From: Promethearchaeota archaeon
GTDB lineage: Archaea; Asgardarchaeota; Lokiarchaeia; Sigyniarchaeales; SOKP01
Direction of reading: 5' to 3'
DNA: 8,490 bases
Assembly (NCBI GenBank): GCA_030615235.1
Contig: JAUWZR010000109.1
Span: forward strand, 1 to 8,490
Shown here: positions 1 through 5,777 of the stretch, in pieces
How the letters are laid out: each line of letters begins with the position of its first letter
How positions within the stretch are numbered: position 1 is the stretch's first letter
The notes under the pieces: model-generated
Told to the model about the DNA's origin: nothing
Databases searched by the model: none
What the model saw: the letters and a program-made list of their open reading frames with translations, nothing else
Translations under genes and position numbers: made by a program

Positions 1-148
1 AAATTTTAGAACTCGCTGCTCTATTGACGGTAGTTATTATCGCCTTTTTGACATTATATCTATCTAAATATGAAAGAAGATCGTCATCTTTTGCGAGAAA
101 AGTACCGTATGTATGAAGATGAGCGTCAAAAATTTTATACTGTTCCAT
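1..148 (-). CDS. Amidohydrolase family protein, N-terminal part (runs off the left edge)
   Basis: The first 49 codons of a minus-strand gene are present. They begin MEQYKIFDAHLHTYG, and D8-A-H10-L-H12 is the metal-binding D-x-H-x-H strand that opens TIM-barrel amidohydrolases (amidohydrolase_2/TatD-like). It is followed by a helix (DDDLLSYLDRYNVKKA) and a second strand, AIITTVN, the usual beta-alpha-beta start of that fold. Such enzymes are cytosolic hydrolases or non-oxidative decarboxylases; the substrate cannot be told from this piece. The gene lies 62 nt downstream of the URO-D gene on the same strand, so the two are probably co-transcribed. An AGGTGA ribosome site lies 12 nt before the ATG. 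The opposite strand holds a frameshifted membrane-like frame, which I treat as a shadow because the metal motif and ribosome site both support this strand. Confidence 0.8.
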   Translation of the reverse strand, partial: MEQYKIFDAHLHTYGTFLAKDDDLLSYLDRYNVKKAIITTVNRAASSKI

Positions 149-160
149 CCTTAAAATAAA

Positions 161-166
161 TCACCT
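161..166 (-). promoter_or_regulatory. Ribosome binding site of the amidohydrolase gene
   Basis: AGGTGA on the minus strand matches the archaeal anti-Shine-Dalgarno (GGAGGTGATC type). The spacing to the ATG at 148 is 12 nt, rather long, but the match helps choose this start and this strand. Confidence 0.4.
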
Positions 167-210
167 ACTTCTACTGCAGTGAAATTAATTATTAGCTTAA
201 AAATCTTCTA

Positions 211-1371
211 TTAATAATTTCCGAACTCATTAGCTGCATCAAACATTGCTACTATATTTTGAGGAGGGACTTCAGCTGTGATGTTATGAATGTTAGACGC
301 TATAAAACCTCCTCCTGGCTTCAAGCATTCAAAGTTTCTTCTGACTTCCTCTCTAATCTGCTCAGGAGTTCCAAAGGGTAAAGTTTTTTGTGAGTTGCAT
401 AAGCCTCCCCAGAACGACATAATACTCCCAAATCTTTTTTTCAGAGAACAAGGTTCCATATCGTAAGCGCTTATTTGAACAGGATTAATAACATCGTATC
501 CAATTTCAGCGAAGTGAGGGATAAATTGAGAAATTGCACCGCATGAATGGTAGTTTATTTTGGCATCTACAATATCGTGAATTTTTTGTGATAACTTCCT
601 TTCAATAGGTTTTATCATTTTTTCGTAAAGTTGTAAACTCATTATAGGACCAGCTTGTTCTGCAATATCTCCGTTAATGGACACAACATCTAGACACTCT
701 CCAACTTCAGTCAGGAAAGTTGTAGCATAATCTGTCCAATATTTAAGTAATTCTTCCATAGTTGAGATTAGGATTTCTGGTTTTTTAATTAAATATTTAA
801 GCGTTTTAGTGAATCCGAATAAGAAGGTGCAATATTCGTAAACGCAACCCACTGGAGGCGTTGAAAAAGCAAATTCAGTATCTTTGCGTAATTTTTTAGC
901 GTAATCTTTCAACCCTTTAAATGGCGTTCTATCCTGTCCGTCAGGCCAATTATAATCTTTAACTTCTTTAATCGTTGTAAAATCTGCAAAGGGATGAATA
1001 ACAGGATCGTAGTATAAAATGTCAGTCATATTTTTTTTTGCGTCATTTCCCCAAAACACGCCAAATTGGTCGTAAACTCCTATATATTTTTGTTCGACTT
1101 CTGGTTTCATATCTTGAACATTAATCATGCCTCCTAAGGGCTGGACATATCTTATATCGATTCCAAATCTTTCTAATACTTGATCGCATGGTCGCACGAT
1201 TTGCTGAACGAAATCTGCGTACTGTATGTTATCGTCTTCAATTTCAAGGTATTCAAGCAATTTTTTGTAAGCTATGATATGGATACTTGATTGATTACCA
1301 CCTAAATCAATCGGAACTTTGTCCGGTTCTTTATGGTTTAATGTTACATTGACCCTCTCCCTCGAATTCAT
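211..1371 (-). CDS. Uroporphyrinogen decarboxylase (URO-D)/MtaA-like family protein
   Basis: A complete 386-residue protein opens with the family N-terminus SRERVNVTLNHKEPDKVPID. The C-terminal half has NYHSCGAI (H275-x-C277), which resembles the zinc-binding H-x-C of corrinoid methyltransferases such as MtaA/CmuA. It continues with GGLCNSQKTLPFGTPEQIREEV (around 322-343), the standard URO-D family block before the last barrel helix. C325 sits where many relatives have Asp and could be a third thiol ligand. Family members include heme-pathway decarboxylases and methylcorrinoid:thiol methyltransferases. The H-x-C and lack of heme-gene neighbours favour the methyltransferase-like branch, by inference. 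The protein is soluble, with no signal peptide. GGTG lies 8 nt before the ATG. The gene is divergent from the sulfatase pseudogene and is followed by an amidohydrolase. Confidence 0.85.
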   Translation of the reverse strand: MNSRERVNVTLNHKEPDKVPIDLGGNQSSIHIIAYKKLLEYLEIEDDNIQYADFVQQIVRPCDQVLERFGIDIRYVQPLGGMINVQDMKPEVEQKYIGVYDQFGVFWGNDAKKNMTDILYYDPVIHPFADFTTIKEVKDYNWPDGQDRTPFKGLKDYAKKLRKDTEFAFSTPPVGCVYEYCTFLFGFTKTLKYLIKKPEILISTMEELLKYWTDYATTFLTEVGECLDVVSINGDIAEQAGPIMSLQLYEKMIKPIERKLSQKIHDIVDAKINYHSCGAISQFIPHFAEIGYDVINPVQISAYDMEPCSLKKRFGSIMSFWGGLCNSQKTLPFGTPEQIREEVRRNFECLKPGGGFIASNIHNITAEVPPQNIVAMFDAANEFGNY

Positions 1372-1379
1372 GATTTCAA

Positions 1380-1383
1380 CACC
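1380..1383 (-). promoter_or_regulatory. Ribosome binding site of the first URO-D gene
   Basis: GGTG on the minus strand, 8 nt upstream of the ATG at 1371, is the same core used by the YjbQ gene further along. It supports the chosen start, which gives the conserved SRERV N-terminus. Confidence 0.4.
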
Positions 1384-1472
1384 ATTTAATAGTTATCCTA
1401 TCTGATTTGTAACCGCTATGATTTTGTAGAAGTAATGCTTTTACTATAGTTATTTATTTCTTAATTATTAAA

Positions 1473-1480
1473 TTTTTAAA
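1473..1480 (+). promoter_or_regulatory. TATA-like box upstream of the sulfatase pseudogene
   Basis: TTTTTAAA is centred about 28 nt before the ATG at 1504, the distance expected for an archaeal leaderless transcript, and no Shine-Dalgarno precedes that ATG. It lies in the 132-nt divergent space shared with the URO-D gene. The region is AT-rich, so a chance match is possible. Confidence 0.3.
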
Positions 1481-1503
1481 CTCTTAATGATAATGAGTTA
1501 ATT

Positions 1504-2323
1504 ATGGAATACGAGAAATCTCTTCCAAATATCATAATTTTTGTACCTGATGAACTAAGAGGAGACTGCATCTCTCTTGAAGGTAAGATAAACCCTATAA
1601 TAAAAACACCAAATATTGACCAATTTGCAAAAGACGGTGTTGCTTTTAGGAACTGTTTCACTGTTAACCCTGTCTGTGGACCCTCAAGATGTTGTACTTT
1701 TACGGGACAATATGTTCATTCCAACAATCATAGAAGTCTTTATCAATTGCTACAACCCCATGAAGAAAATCTGTTTAAATTCTTAAAAAATAAAGGATAT
1801 GAGGTGATTTGGGTAGGTCAGAACGATCTTTTTAGAAAAGACGCTAATAAAGGCAGCATATCAAGAAGAATTAGAATCAAAACTAAATCGCTCAAATTAA
1901 CACTCATTACACTCATTTTGGTAAAAATTTAATCCCCTTTCTCCAAGGTCATTTAAATAAACTCAGGAATGCCGTCTTTGCAGAAGGAGGATATAATCCT
2001 CGCGAACCGCAATGTTTTGAACCCGTTATCACGAGTCCAGAACTACCGGGAATCAGAATTTACTACGATAAAACGAATATACCTAAAGAAGATAGCTCTA
2101 CTGTCGCACGTTCTGCTATGATAAGGACTAAATTATGGAAACTCATTATTCGCGATCAGGGTAAAGAAGAGTTGTATGATCTTATGTATGATCCTAACGA
2201 AGCGAACAATCTTATCGATGTTCATGCCTATGATAAGGAAAAGCAGATCTCAAAGAACAATTACTCCGGTGGTACTTAAGGACGAGCGATAATGTTGATT
2301 GGAAACGTGAAAGAAACATTTAA
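1504..2323 (+). pseudogene. Sulfatase (alkaline phosphatase superfamily), internally deleted and frameshifted
   Basis: The 5' part (1504 to about 1850) reads MEYEKSLPNIIIFVPDEL and continues to VCGPSRCCTFTGQY. C58-G-P-S-R62 is the formylglycine-forming sulfatase signature, and D16/E17 are probable metal ligands. The frame then runs into unrelated sequence and stops at 1932. The C-terminal part continues in other frames. About 1850-1897 reads KAAYQEELESKLNRSN. From 1899 it reads THFGKNLIPFLQGHL, then RNAVFAEGGY, RSAMIRTKLWKLIIRDQ and ELYDLMYDPNEANNLID. From 2243 it reads ADLKEQLLRWYLRTSDNVDW, ending at TAA 2321-2323. About 270 codons remain of a family usually 450-500 residues long, so the centre, including the second metal site, is missing. 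There is no signal peptide. The gene was presumably cytosolic and acted on a sulfated sugar together with the downstream isomerase and symporter. An assembly error is the alternative. Confidence 0.85.
1900..1917 (+). repeat. 9-bp tandem duplication near the sulfatase deletion junction
   Basis: ACACTCATT occurs twice head-to-tail, encoding T-H-Y-T-H in the C-terminal fragment. It lies next to the frame change in the sulfatase pseudogene, where replication slippage could have accompanied the damage. It does not itself change the frame. Confidence 0.6.
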
Positions 2324-2358
2324 TTAAATGGTTCAATAAGGTTTTTACAAATATCTTA

Positions 2359-2388
2359 TTTTTAAAGTTTAACATTTTTAAAGTTTAA
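2359..2388 (+). promoter_or_regulatory. Paired dyad repeat, candidate operator of the isomerase gene
   Basis: TTTTTAAAGTTTAA occurs twice (2359-2372 and 2375-2388) with a 16-bp period. Each copy contains the perfect dyad TTAAA-G-TTTAA (2362-2372 and 2378-2388). The pair ends 7 bp before a TATA-like box, an activator or repressor position. The function is inferred, and low complexity in AT-rich DNA is the main doubt. Confidence 0.4.
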
Positions 2389-2395
2389 AATCTAA

Positions 2396-2402
2396 TTTAT
2401 AA
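2396..2402 (+). promoter_or_regulatory. TATA-like box of the isomerase gene
   Basis: TTTATAA is centred 39 nt before the ATG at 2438, which would put transcription start roughly 13 nt before the gene. No Shine-Dalgarno is seen, consistent with a very short leader. Confidence 0.4.
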
Positions 2403-2437
2403 GTAAAATAATTTTTTGATTCGTAGTAAATTTTAAA

Positions 2438-3934
2438 ATGAATTATAAAGATGTAAAAATAGAAGTTGTGTTTATAGGAAAACCACAATGGGAAGCTGGG
2501 TGGCCTTATTTGGGATTTGATAATAACAAAACGATAGATTCCATTAGAAAACATCTAAACGAGAAATTTAATAAAATTGAGTTTAACTATGGTGAGATTA
2601 TTACAACATACGATAACGAATTAGTTAACCAGATTAAAAAGAATATCGAAGAGGCTGACGGGGTTATAGTTTTTACGATAGGGCATTATGGAGATCCAGG
2701 AATTGTTCAAGCTGGCATTGAATTTGTTGAGAGCAAAAAGCCGGTAATATTAGCTAATTGTATTTATGCTGGAGACCATACATTCACAAAAATATTCTCA
2801 AGTGTTAAAAACAAGAATTTTCAGATATCTATTTTATCTTCAAAAAAATTAGAAGATTTTGACAAAATGTTTGAAAACATGTTTAATCTCGTGCGTTTAA
2901 GAGGAAAAAGGGTCTTGGTTTACGCCAAAGACGCCATTAAAATGAACTGGGATGTCATATTAGGGTTATTTAATCCCGAACGAATGCGAATAGCTAAAAA
3001 TCATCCAGAATTCTTGGATCAAATAGATAAAATGAGTAGCGATGAGGAATTTGAATTTTATACCGATACGGTTGGTTTTGATCAAGCACACCAGTGGAGA
3101 AAGGATGAAGCGCTTTACAAAGAAATTTTAAAAAATGTATTTGATATAGAAATGATTAGAGGAGATCCAGAGGAGATTCTCAAATATTATAATGAGGTTA
3201 ACACGGACCAAGCAAAAGAGATCGCTCAAAAATGGATTAAAAATGCTTCTTTAGTAGAACCCACGGATAAAACCATTTTTAATTCCGCAAAACTATTCCT
3301 AGCTTTTAAAAATATTTTGAAAGATAAAGACATTGACATTTTTACTCCCGATTGTGGCACATTCTTATTGTGTGGCGCGTTTCCCGCTTATCCTTGCATG
3401 GCTTATTTCGAATTAAGTAAAGAAGGAAAATACGGCATATGTGAGTCCGACATGGATTCAACCATAAGCTTTCTTTTTGGACTGTACTTAACTGGTAGAC
3501 CAGGATTCGTGTCCAACCACACTTTTGATATCAAAAAAAATCAAATCACATATATGCATTGTGCAACTCCATGCAATTTGCAAGGACCAGAGGGACCACA
3601 AGCGCCTTATGATATCGTATACCATGGTGAAACTCATTTTTTAGGTGCCTCGCCTCGCGTTAAATTTCCAATAGGGGAACCAGTAACGACTATTAAAATC
3701 AGCGTTTTTGAAAAAAAAATCTCAATCCGTACGGGAAAAATAATAGATAACATAGTGGATGAAAAAGGCTGCGTTTCTAAAATGTTAGTAGAAAGCGATG
3801 TTGAAAAAATTATGGAAAACTATGATTGGAACGCATTTGGGTGGCATAGGGTAACTTTCATAGGCGATTGGAAGGAGGATTTCATAAACGGAGCAAAAAT
3901 TTTAGGTTTAAAAGTTGTCGAAGATGATAAATAA
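2438..3934 (+). CDS. L-fucose/L-arabinose isomerase-like protein
   Basis: A complete 498-residue cytosolic protein of the FucI/AraA-like superfamily, whose known members interconvert an aldose and its ketose using Mn2+. The N-terminal Rossmann-like part has strand VKIEVVFIG, then EADGVIVFTIGHYGDPG (about 72-88) and KPVILANC. The C-terminal catalytic part has C335-E336-S-D-M-D, the S-N-H-T-F-D364 segment, Y-M-H374-C-A-T-P and G-W-H470-R-V-T-F. E336, D364 and H470 correspond in order and surroundings to the three metal ligands known in E. coli FucI (Glu337, Asp361, His528). The protein is shorter than FucI (about 590 residues), so the sugar is uncertain: fucose, arabinose or another deoxy or pentose sugar. 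It lies between a broken sulfatase and an intact sugar symporter on the same strand, pointing to catabolism of an imported, formerly sulfated sugar. Confidence 0.85.
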   Translation: MNYKDVKIEVVFIGKPQWEAGWPYLGFDNNKTIDSIRKHLNEKFNKIEFNYGEIITTYDNELVNQIKKNIEEADGVIVFTIGHYGDPGIVQAGIEFVESKKPVILANCIYAGDHTFTKIFSSVKNKNFQISILSSKKLEDFDKMFENMFNLVRLRGKRVLVYAKDAIKMNWDVILGLFNPERMRIAKNHPEFLDQIDKMSSDEEFEFYTDTVGFDQAHQWRKDEALYKEILKNVFDIEMIRGDPEEILKYYNEVNTDQAKEIAQKWIKNASLVEPTDKTIFNSAKLFLAFKNILKDKDIDIFTPDCGTFLLCGAFPAYPCMAYFELSKEGKYGICESDMDSTISFLFGLYLTGRPGFVSNHTFDIKKNQITYMHCATPCNLQGPEGPQAPYDIVYHGETHFLGASPRVKFPIGEPVTTIKISVFEKKISIRTGKIIDNIVDEKGCVSKMLVESDVEKIMENYDWNAFGWHRVTFIGDWKEDFINGAKILGLKVVEDDK

Positions 3935-3950
3935 ATTTAACTTCGTAAGC

Positions 3951-3956
3951 TTTTTT
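3951..3956 (+). terminator. T-tract after the isomerase gene
   Basis: A run of six T (then ATTA) lies 17 nt past the isomerase stop, with no strong hairpin. Archaeal RNA polymerase can stop at such tracts. The rest of the 126-nt gap before the symporter is AT-rich and has no gene I can support. Confidence 0.3.
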
Positions 3957-4060
3957 ATTAGATATTATTACACAAAAATGGAAATCTTAAAATACAGAAT
4001 AACAAAATATTAATTAAAAATAGATTTCTAAAAATTTTATTAATATGTGAATTATTAAAA

Positions 4061-5425
4061 ATGACGGAATCTGTAAAAAAATCTGATGGAATTAAAATAC
4101 ATTCGCGATTAGGACATTTACTGTATTCATTAGGCGCAGTACCCTCTGCCCTTCCATACAATATGGTCGGTTCTTGGTTATTAACTTTTTATACTATATA
4201 CGCTGGACTTTCCCTTATTGAATTTGGACTTCTATTCATGTTCTATGGAATATGGAATGCTATCAACGACCCTTTAATTGGGTACTATATGGATAAATTG
4301 AAGCCAAAAAGAGGGCGTCGGGTGCCATGGATTATCTATGGAACTATTCCAATGACGATAGGTTTTATAGCACTGTGGTGGGTCCCATATAGTGATACAG
4401 GCTTAGTCTTTCTTCACGGGTTTTTAATGCTGTTTTTATTCGATACGGGATTTACAATAGTTATAACCGCTTGGTCCGCTTTATATACGGAAATGTATGA
4501 AGATGAGAGTGAAAGAGCTTCAGTAGTAGCTATAAAAGATACGATTGCATTTTTATCGTCAATGATTGGAGTTATGATTCCTTCGATGATCGCTGTTGCA
4601 CTAGGTAGTTGGGCAATAGCAGGAGTTATTATGGGTGTTACTATTCCAATTACAATGTATCTCTCTCTCCTAGGAACAAAAGAGAGGAAAGAATTTCAAA
4701 TAGATGAACCATTACCTATATTTAAGGCATTTAAAGAATGTTTTTCGAACAAACCATTCTTAATTGGATCAATAACATACGCAATGCTTGATTTTTGTTT
4801 TGGTTTTACTTTAATGATTCTTCCTCTTTACGCAATATTTATTCTAAATATGGAGGTGGGAATGGCAGGTTTTGCGATGATTGGAGTAGCATTAGGAATT
4901 CTTGGTGGCGTCCCATTATGGTGGAAAATTTATGGAAAAAAAGGACCAAAGTTTGGCTTAACTCTCTCAATGATCATATTTTGTATTGGTATGGTACCAC
5001 TCTTTCTAGCAGAAGATTTTATTAGTTTAACAATTATTGGACTTTTTCCTGGAATTGGAATTGGTGGAGTATTAATGACTGAACCAGTCATTTCCGCAGC
5101 AATAGATTATGATGAAATAAAGACAGGAAAAAGACGAGAAGCAACATATGGAGGAATTGGAGCCTTTATTGCTAGATTATCAATGATTTTTTCTGCTTTA
5201 GCCTTAATACTTGTTCAGTTAATTAGCGGATTTGATCCTCAATTAGAAACTCAAACATCTGAAGCATTATTTGGGTTAAGGCTTTCAATGTCTATTGTTC
5301 CTGCTATTGGTCTTTTAATTGGGCTAATAATTTTTAAATTCTTTCCCCTAAATTACAAAAAATTCACTGAGCAGCAAGAGAAGTTAAAATTACTTCATGA
5401 AGAACGATTGAAAAAATTAAATTGA
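4061..5425 (+). CDS. GPH-family sugar:cation symporter (MelB-like, MFS_2)
   Basis: A complete 454-residue membrane protein with about 12 predicted transmembrane helices. It begins with a short cytosolic tail, then LGHLLYSLGAVPSALPYNMV (TM1). The family hallmark W65-N-A-I-N-D-P-L-I-G-Y then K-R-G-R-R-V-P-W (about 65-90) is the TM2-loop-TM3 signature of glycoside-pentoside-hexuronide transporters. A central loop with charged residues (about 206-230) splits the two six-helix halves. The end is a lysine/glutamate-rich cytosolic tail (about 433-454). The family imports sugars with Na+ or H+. Placed 126 nt after the isomerase on the same strand, it is the likely importer of that enzyme's sugar or of a small glycoside. 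No Shine-Dalgarno precedes the ATG; AT-rich TATA-like DNA lies about 20-30 nt upstream. The exact substrate cannot be read from sequence. Confidence 0.9.
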   Translation: MTESVKKSDGIKIHSRLGHLLYSLGAVPSALPYNMVGSWLLTFYTIYAGLSLIEFGLLFMFYGIWNAINDPLIGYYMDKLKPKRGRRVPWIIYGTIPMTIGFIALWWVPYSDTGLVFLHGFLMLFLFDTGFTIVITAWSALYTEMYEDESERASVVAIKDTIAFLSSMIGVMIPSMIAVALGSWAIAGVIMGVTIPITMYLSLLGTKERKEFQIDEPLPIFKAFKECFSNKPFLIGSITYAMLDFCFGFTLMILPLYAIFILNMEVGMAGFAMIGVALGILGGVPLWWKIYGKKGPKFGLTLSMIIFCIGMVPLFLAEDFISLTIIGLFPGIGIGGVLMTEPVISAAIDYDEIKTGKRREATYGGIGAFIARLSMIFSALALILVQLISGFDPQLETQTSEALFGLRLSMSIVPAIGLLIGLIIFKFFPLNYKKFTEQQEKLKLLHEERLKKLN

Positions 5426-5443
5426 ATTTAATCTAAATTTTCA

Positions 5444-5453
5444 TTTTTTTTTT
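5444..5453 (+). terminator. T10 tract after the symporter
   Basis: Ten consecutive T begin 18 nt after the symporter stop and overlap the stop codon of the opposite-strand GH172 remnant. This is a good archaeal intrinsic stop signal for the plus-strand transcript. Confidence 0.5.
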
Positions 5454-5706
5454 AAGATTCTATTTCTTTAGGTTCTTCTCTAGGTAATCTATCGTCAACT
5501 ACCGGAAAAGAATTGAATTTCTGATGTGGCTCTGCTTGATACCAGTAAGCTGTTGAAGACCAATCGTCTGATCTTTGATTCGCGTGACCGTGTTCTATCT
5601 TTACTTTAATATTTTTGTGAAAATATATTGGATCCTCAATGTGATACCTATAATATGACATTTTTCCGCTCCATTTACTTCTATCAGGAATGGTTACTCC
5701 AAAATA
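5452..5706 (-). pseudogene. DUF2961/GH172 glycoside hydrolase, C-terminal remnant
   Basis: The minus-strand frame is open from 5706 to the stop at 5452, 84 codons. It reads FGVTIPDRSKWSGKMSYYRY, then HIEDPIYF, VKIEHGHANQRSDDWSSTAY and WYQAEPH, which is the C-terminal block of DUF2961 proteins (now GH172: alpha-D-fructofuranosidases and D-arabinofuranosidases). The first ATG (5661) lies inside the conserved region, since homologous residues continue upstream to the in-frame stop at 5707-5709. It is therefore not a natural start. Full-length members are about 370-430 residues, so roughly four fifths are missing, and no recognisable remainder is seen upstream in any frame. The upstream side is occupied by the second MFS gene, suggesting a rearrangement breakpoint near 5707. 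It was probably once a hydrolase serving the neighbouring symporter. Expression of a 69-residue protein from the ATG is possible but would not fold as an enzyme. Confidence 0.8.
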
Positions 5707-5720
5707 TTAGTAAAAATAAA

Positions 5721-5728
5721 TTTATATT
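5721..5728 (+). promoter_or_regulatory. TATA-like box of the second MFS gene
   Basis: TTTATATT preceded by an A-rich element is centred about 54 nt before the proposed start at 5778. Transcription starting about 25 nt downstream would leave a leader that carries the ribosome site at 5764-5771. Confidence 0.4.
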
Positions 5729-5763
5729 GGTTACAGAATTTCCTTATTAAATTGAAATAATAC

Positions 5764-5771
5764 GAGAGGAG
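5764..5771 (+). promoter_or_regulatory. Strong Shine-Dalgarno that decides the MFS start
   Basis: GAGAGGAG is the best purine-rich ribosome site in the window. The GGAG core is followed, after 6 nt, by ATT (5778-5780), which is in frame with the transporter. No ATG, GTG or TTG lies in frame until 5835, 63 nt downstream of the site. Confidence 0.6.
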
Positions 5772-5777
5772 ACTAAA

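Noticed and set aside
3..159. Plus-strand membrane-like frame (LELAALLTVVIIAFLTLYLS) that, with one base skipped near 75, continues to a charged tail ending at 159, looking like a frameshifted transporter end
   Set aside because: The opposite strand is open without any shift, has an ATG, a ribosome site and the amidohydrolase D-A-H-L-H motif, and lies directly downstream of the URO-D gene. The membrane-like frame is its shadow.
1389..1453. ATAGTTAT occurring twice (1389-1396 and 1446-1453) between the URO-D gene and the sulfatase
   Set aside because: An 8-mer repeated in AT-rich spacer at 57-bp distance is easily due to chance, and it is not aligned with a promoter element.
1476..1661. Minus-strand 61-residue frame over the sulfatase 5' end
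   Set aside because: It is antisense to the clear sulfatase N-terminus and resembles no family I know.
3958..4161. Minus-strand 67-residue frame in the isomerase-symporter gap
   Set aside because: It overlaps the symporter start, its composition follows the AT-rich spacer, and it has no ribosome site or motif.
4795..5025. Plus-strand frame inside the GPH symporter
   Set aside because: It is an out-of-frame shadow of a well-supported membrane protein, rich in Trp, Ser and Arg as expected for a shifted frame.
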